NCBI RefSeq assembly: GCF_009846865.1
Contig: NZ_WUWN01000006.1
Span: 1-64,000 of the forward strand
DNA: 64,000 bases
Source of the DNA: Puerhibacterium puerhi
GTDB taxonomy: Bacteria > Actinomycetota > Actinomycetes > Actinomycetales > Cellulomonadaceae
Reading direction: 5' to 3'
Positions 44,262 to 52,818 of the stretch are shown in pieces. The translations under genes were made by a program, and so were the position numbers. Each line of letters starts with the position of its first letter. Positions within the stretch are counted from its first letter, which is position 1. The notes under the pieces are model-generated. The model did no database searches. It saw only the letters and a list, made by a program, of their open reading frames with translations, and had not been told where the DNA came from.

Positions 44262-44789
44262 GTGCTCGATCGCCGCTGGACCCTCGCCCTGCGCACGGCC
44301 CTGGTGGTCTACCTGGCCGCCGTCCTGTGCCTGACGATGTGGCCGCAGCTCGAGCAGACGTCGGTGCCCTCCTGGGCCGTGGGCGTGGTCCGGGCCGCCG
44401 GCGCGGTGGGGATCTCGCTGACCGTGGCGTTCCTCGAGGCGGCGTCGAACCTCGTGATGTTCGTGCCGTTCGGGGTGCTCGTGCTGCTGCTGTGGTGGGG
44501 CGCCCGACGCCGGTCGGCGGGCGGTGGCGCCGGGGCTGCCGACACGGGTGCCGGCGCCGCGGGTGCGGCGTGGCGGCTCGTGCTGCCGGTGACGGTGGTC
44601 GCGGGCGCGTTCTCGGCGGCGATCGAGCTGTCCCAGCTCGCGATCCCGGGCCGGGTGAGCACGGTCCAGGACCTCGTGCTCAACACCGCCGGCGGGTTGC
44701 TGGGCGCGCTGGTGACGGCCGGTGCGGCGGCCGCCGTCGGGCGGCGTGCGGCGGTGCGAGGCCGGGCCGCCGGCCCGGTGCACGGCTGA
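44262..44789 (+). CDS. VanZ family membrane protein
   Basis: The 175-aa protein has four membrane segments and the VanZ motif EAASNLVMFVPFGVLVLLL, with a second conserved stretch AIELSQLAIPGRVSTVQDLVLNTAGGLLG. VanZ relatives are linked with low-level teicoplanin resistance and envelope changes, but most are uncharacterised. A Gly/Ala-rich loop sits between segments. The start at 44262 was chosen by the -10 spacing. Confidence 0.8.
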   Translation: MLDRRWTLALRTALVVYLAAVLCLTMWPQLEQTSVPSWAVGVVRAAGAVGISLTVAFLEAASNLVMFVPFGVLVLLLWWGARRRSAGGGAGAADTGAGAAGAAWRLVLPVTVVAGAFSAAIELSQLAIPGRVSTVQDLVLNTAGGLLGALVTAGAAAAVGRRAAVRGRAAGPVHG

Positions 44790-44805
44790 CCCTGGGCCGG
44801 TCCGG

Positions 44806-44864
44806 GGCTGGTCCAGCGCTGACCCGCGGCTGGTCCAGCGCTGACCCGCGGCTGGTCCAGCGCT
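44806..44864. repeat. Three tandem 22-bp repeats
   Basis: GGCTGGTCCAGCGCTGACCC-type units start at 44806, 44828 and 44850. They lie in the short spacer between convergent VanZ and phosphatase genes. Confidence 0.85.
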
Positions 44865-44885
44865 GAGCGGTCCGACGTCGGCCGC

Positions 44886-45587
44886 TCAGACGGCGGCCGG
44901 CTCCGGCGTCGGGACCACGCGGGCCTCGGGCTGCGGCGCCGCGCCGACGGTCCGCGCGATCGCGGCCGGCACCCGTGCCGCGACCCCGTGGCCGGCGACG
45001 TCGCGGCCGATCTCCAGGACCTCCGTCGTGCCGTCGGGGTGCACGCGCACCCGCGACACCGACGCGTTCGGCAGCGGCACCAGCCCGGTCGGCTGCAGCG
45101 TCCACAGGTACGCGCCCAGCGTGAGCCCGTGCCCGACGACCAGCACCTCGCCCTCCGGGTGGGCCTGCGCGATGCGGGCGAACACGTCACGGGTGCGGCC
45201 CATGAACTCGGCGCCCGACTCGCCCCGCGGCAGGCCCGGGTGGGACTCGGCGAGCACGCCGGCGATGAGGTCGGCCCACGGCTCGACGGCCTCGAGCTCG
45301 TGCTCGGGCTTGCGCTCGAAGGTGCCGAAGTCGAACTCGCGCAGGTCCTTGTCGACGCGCAGGCGCAGGTCGGGGTGGTGGCGCAGGATCTCGACGGCCG
45401 TGGTGACGGCCCGGCCGGCCGGCGAGCAGTAGGCGGCGGTGAACTCGGTGCCGGCCAGGTGGCGAGCCGTGGTGCGCACGCCTTCCTGCCCGGTGCGGGT
45501 CAGCGGGGAGTTGCTGCTGCCCTGGAGCAGGCGGCGGGCGTTGAAGTGGGTCTGCCCGTGGCGCACGAGCGTGAGCGTGAGGGTCAT
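44886..45587 (-). CDS. Histidine phosphatase (phosphoglycerate mutase-like) family protein
   Basis: The 233-aa protein has the catalytic LVRHGQTHFNARRLLQG with the phospho-His, the second active His in VVGHGLTLGAYLW, and REFDFGTFE. It acts as a cytosolic phosphatase on small metabolites; the substrate is not readable. The C-terminal extension (about 190-233) is Ala/Pro-rich. The start ATG at 45587 follows AAGGGACC, a clear ribosome site. Confidence 0.85.
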   Translation of the reverse strand: MTLTLTLVRHGQTHFNARRLLQGSSNSPLTRTGQEGVRTTARHLAGTEFTAAYCSPAGRAVTTAVEILRHHPDLRLRVDKDLREFDFGTFERKPEHELEAVEPWADLIAGVLAESHPGLPRGESGAEFMGRTRDVFARIAQAHPEGEVLVVGHGLTLGAYLWTLQPTGLVPLPNASVSRVRVHPDGTTEVLEIGRDVAGHGVAARVPAAIARTVGAAPQPEARVVPTPEPAAV

Positions 45588-46152
45588 CGTGGTCCCTTCG
45601 TCGATGCGGTCGCCGCGACCGTAGGCAGGTGTCGGTGGCCGTCCGGCGGCGGCCCGGTTGCCGGACGGCGAACGGCGGCGGAAGCCTGCGCGGCGCGGGT
45701 GCGGAGGGGGCGCGCGGCGGGAGGGGGCTGCATGCGTCGGCCGCCGGCGCTTCGCACGAGCCGCGCAGTCGGCAGGACTGGCGCCCGCGCCGCGCAGCCT
45801 GCGGGGCCGCCGCCCGCGCCCGGCCGCTGGCGGCGGCCGCACGCGCCCGGCACGTCTGTTCGGTGATTCGTTGGCTGATCGGCGATCCGGATCACCGATC
45901 AGCCAACGAATCACCGAACAGACGTGGCGTAGCCGGGCCCGGCGGGTCGCGACGCTGGGCGGGCTGTCCCGCCCGGCCGGCGCCGGCTGGGCGCGGCGGA
46001 GCGGGGCCGGCGCGGCGGAGCGAGGCCGGCGTGGCGGAGCGAGCCGGCGTGGCGGAGCGGGGCCGGCGCGCGAGGCGGCCGCCGGTCCGACGGCGGGTGG
46101 GTTGGGCCGTTGTGGGCGGTGGCGGGCATGCTGTGGGGCGAGGAGGTGGTCG
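45588..46152. other. 565-base gene-free spacer with palindrome copy 3
   Basis: No convincing ORF: the open frames here are low-complexity Arg/Ala. It contains the long palindrome at 45851-45926 and four imperfect tandem units of GGCGTGGCGGAGCGAGGCC type at about 45991-46070, immediately before the nuclease-helicase gene. Confidence 0.7.
45851..45926. repeat. Long palindrome, copy 3 (76 bp, one mismatch)
   Basis: The same sequence as copies 1 and 2, extended by three bases at each end (CACGTCTG ... CAGACGTG). One base breaks symmetry: GATCACCGATC on the right arm where the others have GATCGCCGATC. Confidence 0.95.
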
Positions 46153-49100
46153 GTGCAGCTGCTCGACGACGGCACGCTGGTCTACAGCGCGACGGACCTG
46201 GCCCACGCCGCGGAGTGCGAGTACGCGCTGCTGCGCCGCCTCGACGTGCTGCTCGGCCGCGGCGAGCCCGTGCCCGACGACGGCGACGGGCTGCTGGCGG
46301 CCGCCGGTGCGCTCGGCGCCCAGCAGGAGGCCGACATCCTCGCCGGCTACGTCGAGTCCTACGGCCGCTGGGAGCCGGGCGGCCGCGGCGGCGTCGTCGA
46401 GGTGGCGCACCTGGGCGGCAGCCGGTCGGCCGTCGAGCACCGCGACCGCGACGCGCTGACGCTGGCCGCGCTGCGCGGAGGCGTCGACGTCGTCGCCCAG
46501 GGCTACCTGTTCGACGGGCGGTTCGGCGGGTACGCCGACTTCATCGTCCGCCAGGGCGGCGACGCCGACGGCCCCGAGTTCGCCGTCCTCGACTCCAAGC
46601 TGGCCCGCACCGCCCGCGTGACCGCGCTGCTGCAGGTCACCGCCTACGCCGAGCGCCTGCGCGAGGCCGGCGTGCGCGTCGCCGACCAGGTCGGCCTCAT
46701 GCTCGGCACGGGCCGTACCGAGCGGTTCGCGCTCGACGACCTCGCCCCGGTCTACCGGCGCCGCCGGGCACGGCTCGAGGCCATCCTCGACGCCCACCGC
46801 GCCGGCGACGTCCCGGTCGCGTGGGGCGACGGGCGCTACACCGCCTGCGGGCGCTGCGCCGTCTGCGAGCCGCAGGTCCGGGCGGCCGACGACGTGCTGC
46901 TCGTCGCGCACCTGACCACCGCGCAGCGGGCGCGGCTGCGGCAGGTCGGCATCACCACGGTGCACGACCTCGCCGCCGCGCCGAAGGAGCTGCCGGCCGG
47001 CCTGGTGATGGGCTCCGGTGCCTGGGAGCACCTGCGCGCCCAGGCCGCCATCCAGGTGCGCCAGGCCGAGGCCGGGCACCCGGTGTTCGAGCTGGTCGAC
47101 GCCGCCCCGATCCACGCGCTCCCGACGCCGGACCCGGGCGACATCTACTTCGACTTCGAGGGCGACCCGCTGTGGACGGACGCCGACCGGTGGGGGCGCG
47201 AGTACGGGCTCGAGTACCTGTTCGGCTGGGTCGAGCGGCCGACCGCGGCGAACCCGAGGCCGCCGTTCCGCGCGCTCGTCGCGCACGACCGCACCCAGGA
47301 GAAGCAGGCGCTGGTCGACTTCGTCGCGTACGTCGTCGAGCGCCGTCGCCGATACCCCGGCATGCACGTCTACCACTACGCGCCCTACGAGAAGACGGCG
47401 CTGCTGCGCCTCGCGGCCCGGCACGGGGTGTGCGCGGACGAGGTGGACCAGCTGCTGCGCGACGGCGTGCTGGTGGACCTGTACGCCACCGTGCGCGCCG
47501 GCCTGCGGGTCGGGGCGGAGTCGTACTCGATCAAGAAGCTCGAGCCGCTCTACATGGGCGACGACCTGCGCGACGCCGAGGGCGTCACCAACGCCGCCGA
47601 CTCGGTCGTCGAGTACCGGCGTGCCTGCGCCGTGCGGGAGTCCGAGCCTGAGGAGTTCGAGCGCACGATGCGCTCGATCCTCGACTACAACGAGTACGAC
47701 TGCGTCTCCACGCTGCGGCTGCACGCGTGGCTGCGGCAGGTCGCGGCCGCCGGTGCGGGCGCGGGCGGCGCCGCGGCTGGTGGTGCCGGCCCGGATGTCG
47801 GCCACCTGGCCGACGACGCCGCCCATGCGGCGCCCGGCGACGCGGCCGCGCCCGACGGCGCCACGCCCGGCGGCGCGGACGTGCCGTCGTCGGACGTCGA
47901 GGTGCTGACGCCGCAGCAGCAGCGCCGCCAGGAGCACCGCACCGCCGTGCAGGAGGCGGCCGACCGGCTCCTGGCCCTGGCCGGCGACGCCCCGGCGGCC
48001 GAGCGCACCGCCGCCCAGCAGGTCGCCGCCCAGGTGGCGCACTCGCTGCTGTACTGGGAGCTGGAGGCCAAGCCGTTCTGGTGGGGTCACCACGACCGGC
48101 TCAGCAACGACCCGGACGACTGGGCCGACACGCGCGACACCGTGGTGGCCAGCGACGCGCAGTCGGTGCGCGTGGTGGAGGACTGGCGCGACCTGGGCGG
48201 ACGCCGCGGCGTCGGCCGCCTGCTCGAGGTCACGGGCCAGATCGCGCCCGGCAGCCTGCTCAGGGCCGGCACCGACGTGTGGCTGATGTACGCGCCGCCG
48301 CTGCCGCCGTGCGCCAGCCAGGGCGGCGACCGCGGGCACGGCGTGACGCAGAAGGGCACGGTGCTCGACGTCGCGGCGGCCGACGACGGGCGCGACGTCG
48401 TCGTCGTGGAGGAGCGGATCGGCGCCACCGACCTGAGGAACGGCGTGACGACGCACGCGCAGCTGCCGTACGCGCTGGCACCCGCCGCGCTCGGCATCAA
48501 CACCGTGCCGCTCGAGGCGGTGCTGCTCGAGTACGCCGCCGACGTCGAGGCGGCCTTCCCCGACGTGCCGCGCGGCCTGGCGTGGGACGTGCTGCTGCGC
48601 CGCCCGCCGCGCACGAGCGACGGCGCCCCGGTGCACGCCCGGCGCGACGGCGGCGACACCGCGGACGAGATCGTCGAGGCGCTGCTCGCGCTCGACGACT
48701 CCTACCTGGGGGTGCAGGGGCCGCCCGGCACGGGCAAGACCTACACCGGGTCGCGGGTGGTGGCCCGCCTGGTGGCCGAGCACGGCTGGCGCGTGGGCGT
48801 GACGGCCCAGTCGCACGAGGCGGTGGCGAACTTCCTGCGCGCGGTCGCGGGCAAGGGGCTCGGGCCCCAGCAGGTGGCGCGGTACCGCTCGGGCGCGGAC
48901 ACGCGCCGGCCCGAGGGGCCGTGGAGCGAGCTGGCGAAGCCCGCGGACGCGTCGGCGTTCCTCGGCGAGCACGCTGCGTCCGGGACGGGCTGCGTGGTGG
49001 GCGGCACCGCGTGGCTGTTCGCCCGCGGCGACGACCTGGACCTGCTCGTGGTCGACGAGGCGGGGCAGTTCTCGCTCGCGCCCACGCTGGCCGCCGCCCG

Positions 49101-49872
49101 CCGCGCCCGGCGCGTGCTGTTCCTCGGCGACCCGCAGCAGCTGCCGCAGGTCAGCGCCGCCCCGCACGCCGAGCACGTGGAGGTCTCGGCGCTGTCCTGG
49201 CTGCTGGGCGGCCACGCGACGCTGCCGGACTCGCACGGCTGGTTCCTCGACACCTCCTGGCGCATGCACCCCGCGCTGTGCGAGGCGGTGTCCGCGCTCA
49301 GCTACGAGCGGCGCCTGCACAGCGCGCCGGCCACCAAGGACCGGTCGCTGGAGGGCGTCGCGCCCGGCGTGCACCCGGTGGAGGTGTGGCACCCCGGCGA
49401 CGCGACGTTCTCGCCGGCCGAGGCGGACGCCGTCGTCGACCTGGTGCGGTCCCACCTCGGGCGCACCTGGACCGACCCGGGCGAGCGCGACCCGGGCCGC
49501 CGCGAGCGGCCGCTCGGGCAGGACGACGTCCTGGTCGTCGCCCCGTACAACGCGCAGGTCGCCACGGTGCGGCGGGCGCTGGAGGCGGCGGGGTACGACG
49601 ACGTGCGGGTCGGCACCGTGGACAAGTTCCAGGGGCAGGAGGCGCCGGTGGTGATCGTGTCGATGACGGCGTCGTCGGCCGAGGACGTGCCGCGCGGCGT
49701 CGAGTTCCTGCTCAACCGCAACCGGCTCAACGTGGCGGTCTCGCGCGGGCAGTGGTGCGCGTACGTGGTGCACTCGCCCACGCTCGCGGCACACCTGCCG
49801 ACCAGCCCGGAGCGGCTGCTCGAGCTCGGCGCCTTCTGCGGGCTGCTCGACGGCGGCGTGCGGGGCGGCTGA
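46153..49872 (+). CDS. TM0106-type RecB-like nuclease fused to an SF1 helicase
   Basis: The 1239-aa protein has three parts. The N-terminal PD-(D/E)XK nuclease (about 1-280) has YADFIV ... FAVLDSKLAR and four Cys in AECEY and CGRCAVCEP, which could hold an Fe-S cluster. A TM0106-type RNase H-like domain with DEDD features follows (IYFDFEGDPLW, then YAPYEKTALLRLA). The C-terminal Dna2/Upf1-like SF1 helicase has Walker A GPPGTGKTYTG, Walker B LLVVDEAGQFS, FLGDPQQLPQV and VGTVDKFQGQEAPVV. The chain may process DNA ends, flaps or foreign DNA; the role is inference. The GTG at 46153 follows GAGGAGGTGG. Confidence 0.88.
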   Translation: MQLLDDGTLVYSATDLAHAAECEYALLRRLDVLLGRGEPVPDDGDGLLAAAGALGAQQEADILAGYVESYGRWEPGGRGGVVEVAHLGGSRSAVEHRDRDALTLAALRGGVDVVAQGYLFDGRFGGYADFIVRQGGDADGPEFAVLDSKLARTARVTALLQVTAYAERLREAGVRVADQVGLMLGTGRTERFALDDLAPVYRRRRARLEAILDAHRAGDVPVAWGDGRYTACGRCAVCEPQVRAADDVLLVAHLTTAQRARLRQVGITTVHDLAAAPKELPAGLVMGSGAWEHLRAQAAIQVRQAEAGHPVFELVDAAPIHALPTPDPGDIYFDFEGDPLWTDADRWGREYGLEYLFGWVERPTAANPRPPFRALVAHDRTQEKQALVDFVAYVVERRRRYPGMHVYHYAPYEKTALLRLAARHGVCADEVDQLLRDGVLVDLYATVRAGLRVGAESYSIKKLEPLYMGDDLRDAEGVTNAADSVVEYRRACAVRESEPEEFERTMRSILDYNEYDCVSTLRLHAWLRQVAAAGAGAGGAAAGGAGPDVGHLADDAAHAAPGDAAAPDGATPGGADVPSSDVEVLTPQQQRRQEHRTAVQEAADRLLALAGDAPAAERTAAQQVAAQVAHSLLYWELEAKPFWWGHHDRLSNDPDDWADTRDTVVASDAQSVRVVEDWRDLGGRRGVGRLLEVTGQIAPGSLLRAGTDVWLMYAPPLPPCASQGGDRGHGVTQKGTVLDVAAADDGRDVVVVEERIGATDLRNGVTTHAQLPYALAPAALGINTVPLEAVLLEYAADVEAAFPDVPRGLAWDVLLRRPPRTSDGAPVHARRDGGDTADEIVEALLALDDSYLGVQGPPGTGKTYTGSRVVARLVAEHGWRVGVTAQSHEAVANFLRAVAGKGLGPQQVARYRSGADTRRPEGPWSELAKPADASAFLGEHAASGTGCVVGGTAWLFARGDDLDLLVVDEAGQFSLAPTLAAARRARRVLFLGDPQQLPQVSAAPHAEHVEVSALSWLLGGHATLPDSHGWFLDTSWRMHPALCEAVSALSYERRLHSAPATKDRSLEGVAPGVHPVEVWHPGDATFSPAEADAVVDLVRSHLGRTWTDPGERDPGRRERPLGQDDVLVVAPYNAQVATVRRALEAAGYDDVRVGTVDKFQGQEAPVVIVSMTASSAEDVPRGVEFLLNRNRLNVAVSRGQWCAYVVHSPTLAAHLPTSPERLLELGAFCGLLDGGVRGG

Positions 49873-49952
49873 CCGGCCCAGCGGGCGCCTGGCGCCCCGC
49901 ACCGACGGATCCGACGTCCGCGCTCCGATCGGGTGAAACCGTCCATCCATTT

Positions 49953-49962
49953 TCCTATAGGA
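49953..49962. promoter_or_regulatory. Candidate GntR operator TCCTATAGGA
   Basis: A perfect 10-bp palindrome about 30 bases before the GntR gene start, in an AT-richer stretch with TTTGGG and TACGGT downstream. It is the best candidate for autoregulation. Confidence 0.5.
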
Positions 49963-49991
49963 TCTTTGGGTACGGTCGGAAACTCGGACGG

Positions 49992-50708
49992 ATGGCGACC
50001 ATGTCGACGAAGACGGTCCCGCTCACGCGCAAGATCCTGCGGGACGACGTGCACGACGCCCTGCTCGAGATGCTCATGACGCAGCAGCTCACGCCGGGAC
50101 AGTCGCTCAGCATCGACTCCCTGGCGCGCGAGCTCGGGGTGTCCCCGACCCCCGTGCGCGAGGCGCTGGTGGAGCTCGAGCACACCGGGCTGGTCGTCCG
50201 GGCCGCGCTGCGGGGGTACACCGTGACGGCGCCGCTCACCGCCGCCCAGATGGCCGAGCTCGTCGACGCCCGCGAGGTGATCGAGCTCGCCGCCGTCGAG
50301 CGCGCGGTCGGCGCCGACGGGCTCGTCGAGCGCCTGGAGGCGGCGCACGCGGAGCACCGGGCCGTGATCGAGCGCTACGGGCTGGACCGCGAAGCGCCGA
50401 CCGGGGAGATGACCCAGCAGCACATCCTCGAGTACTTCCGCGCCGACTGGGCGTTCCACGAGGCGATCATCCGGCGGTGCGGCAACCGCTTCATCGAGCA
50501 GATGGCCTCGATCCTCGGGGTCAACGTCCACCGGATGCGCCAGAGCATGGACGTGGGCCTCACCGACTCCGCCGACGCGCTGCGCGAGCACGCGCAGGTC
50601 CTGGCCGCGTTCCGGGCCGACGACCGGGCGGGGGCGGTCGCGGCGATGGCGCGCCACCTCGAGGGTGTCTCGCGGCGCGCCCAGGCCGAGGCGCCGGCCG
50701 CGGGCTGA
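49992..50708 (+). CDS. GntR family regulator with FCD ligand domain
   Basis: The 238-aa protein has a winged HTH (about 15-75, SIDSLARELGVSPTPVREALVELEHTGLVVR) and an FCD domain (about 85-225) with the metal-ligand pattern: FRADWAFHEAIIRRCGN and later RDHAQ-like EHAQVLAAF. FadR-type FCD proteins bind organic acids and repress nearby catabolic genes. No obvious target is adjacent, so it may act elsewhere. The start ATG at 49992 (a second ATG at 50001) follows GGACGG. Confidence 0.87.
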   Translation: MATMSTKTVPLTRKILRDDVHDALLEMLMTQQLTPGQSLSIDSLARELGVSPTPVREALVELEHTGLVVRAALRGYTVTAPLTAAQMAELVDAREVIELAAVERAVGADGLVERLEAAHAEHRAVIERYGLDREAPTGEMTQQHILEYFRADWAFHEAIIRRCGNRFIEQMASILGVNVHRMRQSMDVGLTDSADALREHAQVLAAFRADDRAGAVAAMARHLEGVSRRAQAEAPAAG

Positions 50709-50772
50709 CGCGCCGGCCGCGGCGGCCGCGGACCGACGCGCCGGCAACGCGTCGCGCGGGCCGGCCGCCGCC

Positions 50773-51192
50773 TCAGGGCTGCGTGTCGCCGTCGACGTAC
50801 AGCCAGCGCCCGCCCGGGCCGGCGGGCTCACGCACGAACCGGCTGACCTCGTGCAGCCGGCCGCGCTCGCCGGAGGCGCCGTCGCGCCAGAACGCGGCGA
50901 ACTCGACCTCGCCCTGGTCGTCGAACGGGCCGCCGCCGCGGGTGGCCAGCACGTCGAGGCGGCGCCAGGCGACGTCGTCGTCGAGGTCCACGGTGGCCGG
51001 CCGGGTGCGCGGGTGCCACGAGGCGAGCAGCCACGCGGCGTCGCCGACCGCGAACGCGCTGTAGCGGGAGCGCATCAGCGCCTCGGCTGTGGGGGCGAGG
51101 CGCTCGCCGCGGTGGATCGGGCCGCAGCAGGCGCCGTAGGTGTCGCCGGACAGGCAGGGGCAGCGGTCGGAGTCCGCGATGGTGAGGGCCAC
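50773..51192 (-). CDS. YchJ family protein (SEC-C-like zinc motif)
   Basis: The 139-aa protein begins MALTIADSDRCPCLSGDTYGACCGPIHRG, with the CPC...CC cysteine pattern of the SEC-C/YchJ zinc motif, and then LAPTAEALMRSRYSAFAVGDAAWLLASWHPRTRP, the conserved YchJ block. The function is not well established; zinc binding is expected. The start is a GTG at 51192 with a short upstream region and no clear ribosome site. Confidence 0.82.
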   Translation of the reverse strand: MALTIADSDRCPCLSGDTYGACCGPIHRGERLAPTAEALMRSRYSAFAVGDAAWLLASWHPRTRPATVDLDDDVAWRRLDVLATRGGGPFDDQGEVEFAAFWRDGASGERGRLHEVSRFVREPAGPGGRWLYVDGDTQP

Positions 51193-51230
51193 GGCCCCTA
51201 GTCTCGCGCGCCGCGCCGCGGCACCGTGAT

Positions 51231-51296
51231 CGCCGAGACCCGGATCTTCGGGGTGACGCAGAGGCCGATACCCCCCGGGAATCCGAATCTCGGCGG
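51231..51296 (-). terminator. Inverted repeat after the MFS gene
   Basis: GCCGAGACCCGGATCTTCGGGG and CCCCGGGAATCCGAATCTCGGC-like arms face each other across about 20 bases. On the minus strand it starts CGCCGAGATTC, the same head as the CGCCGAGATAGAGAG repeats, just past the MFS stop. Confidence 0.6.
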
Positions 51297-52550
51297 TCAG
51301 TCGGTGGCCAGCGCGGCCGGCTCGGTGCCCAGGGTCGCGTCGACCTCGGGCGCGTGGTGCGGCAGCGGCGGGTTGACCCGCTCCTCGATCAGCGTGCTCA
51401 CCAGCGCGAGCACCACCAGTCCGGCGCCGACGACCGGCACCGCCTGGACCCCGACGCTCGCCGTCAGCGCCGCGCCGAGGCCGGAGCCGCTGGCGATGCC
51501 GAGGTTGAACGTCGACGACGACATCGCCATGCCCATGTCCGTGGAGCCGGGGGAGACCAGCATGATCCGGTGGGACAGCGTGGGCGGGATGGTGGAGAAC
51601 GCGAAGCCGAACAGCGCCAGGCACACCACTGCCCCGACCTTGTTCTCGCCGAAGGCGGACAGCATCAGCAGGGCGAGCGCGATGACCGTCAGGCCGGTGA
51701 TGAGCACCTGGGTGGAGTGCCGGTCGAGGAACCGCGCCACGAGCAGCGCGCCCAGCACGCCGGCGCCGCCCTGCACCAGCAGGAGCCAGGAGATGTCGGC
51801 CTGCTGGTAGCCCGCGACGTCCTGCATGAGCTGGGTGACGAAGGTGATGAGGCCGAAGGAGCCGGTGACCACCAGCGCCGTGGTGACCAGCTGCGGCCAG
51901 AACCGCCGCCGGTTGGGGAACGGGGCGCGCGAGGCGCCGCCCTCCTCCGGGCGCACCATCGGGAACATCACGATGACGATCACGAAGATGACCGCCGAGA
52001 GCGCGGCCACGGCCCAGAAGGTGGTGCGCCACCCGGCCTGCTGGCCGAGCCACGTGCCGGCGGGCACGCCGATCACCGGCGCGAGCGAGTTGCCCACGGC
52101 GAGCCGCGCCATCACCCGGCCACGCACGCGGGGGCGGAACAGGCCGGTGGTCGCGGGGATCACGGCGACCCAGAACAGCGCCTGGGCCAGGGCGGTGATG
52201 AGGCGGGCGGCCATGATCTGCTCGTAGCTGGGCGCGAACGCGGCCCACAGGGTGGCCAGCGCGGCGACCCCCACGCAGGCCGAGAGCACCCACCGGCGCG
52301 GCACCCGCCTGGTCCACTGCGCCAGCGGCACGGACGCGACGAGCACGACGAACGCGTAGCCGGTGACCAGCAGGCCGATCTGGGACGTCGAGCGGCCCAG
52401 GTCGGGCGCCATGAGGGTCAACAGGCCGCTGGGCAGGCTCTCCACCAGCACGAACAGGAAGGTGGAGACCGCCATCGCCACGAGGATCACGGTGGCGCGC
52501 CGCTCGTCCACCACGGGCACGAACGGGCGCGGTGCGGTGGGCGTGCTCAT
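51297..52550 (-). CDS. MFS transporter, drug/sugar efflux type
   Basis: The 417-aa protein has twelve hydrophobic segments, the conserved loop 2-3 motif (LAQWTRRVPRRWVLSACVG) and a cytoplasmic N-terminus rich in charged residues. SotB/AraJ-like members export sugars, arabinose or drugs. The substrate is unknown. The ATG at 52550 follows GGAGGCCCCC. It is divergent from the GH3 gene with a 268-base spacer. Confidence 0.82.
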   Translation of the reverse strand: MSTPTAPRPFVPVVDERRATVILVAMAVSTFLFVLVESLPSGLLTLMAPDLGRSTSQIGLLVTGYAFVVLVASVPLAQWTRRVPRRWVLSACVGVAALATLWAAFAPSYEQIMAARLITALAQALFWVAVIPATTGLFRPRVRGRVMARLAVGNSLAPVIGVPAGTWLGQQAGWRTTFWAVAALSAVIFVIVIVMFPMVRPEEGGASRAPFPNRRRFWPQLVTTALVVTGSFGLITFVTQLMQDVAGYQQADISWLLLVQGGAGVLGALLVARFLDRHSTQVLITGLTVIALALLMLSAFGENKVGAVVCLALFGFAFSTIPPTLSHRIMLVSPGSTDMGMAMSSSTFNLGIASGSGLGAALTASVGVQAVPVVGAGLVVLALVSTLIEERVNPPLPHHAPEVDATLGTEPAALATD

Positions 52551-52818
52551 GGGGGCCTCCGACGGCGGTGGGGACTGGTGGTGCGACGACGCGCGGGCGC
52601 GGTGCGGGCGGGGTCGTCCGCGTCGGGCGACGGATCGGTCGGCCGGGGCGACCGGCCCGCGATCCGCGGGCGATCGGTCGAAACGATTCTAGGGGGCGGC
52701 TGCGACGCACCGGCAAGCGGATTGCCGCGCCGCGGCCCAAGGAGCGGTCCGAGGTGCGAACGCCCGGATCGCGTTCTTACGGTCGACCCGACGCCGACGA
52801 CACGAGGGAGTGTTCGCG
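52551..52818. promoter_or_regulatory. Divergent control region with two candidate operators
   Basis: It holds GAAACGATTC (52680-52689), reminiscent of LacI-family half-palindromes, and CGGCAA-N5-TTGCCG (52711-52727). TACGGT (about 52777) could be a -10 for the GH3 gene. No gene is seen in it. Confidence 0.45.

Noticed and set aside
45892-49950. A 1352-aa minus-strand open frame opposite the nuclease-helicase gene
   Set aside because: No domains, composition typical of antisense frames in GC-rich genes.
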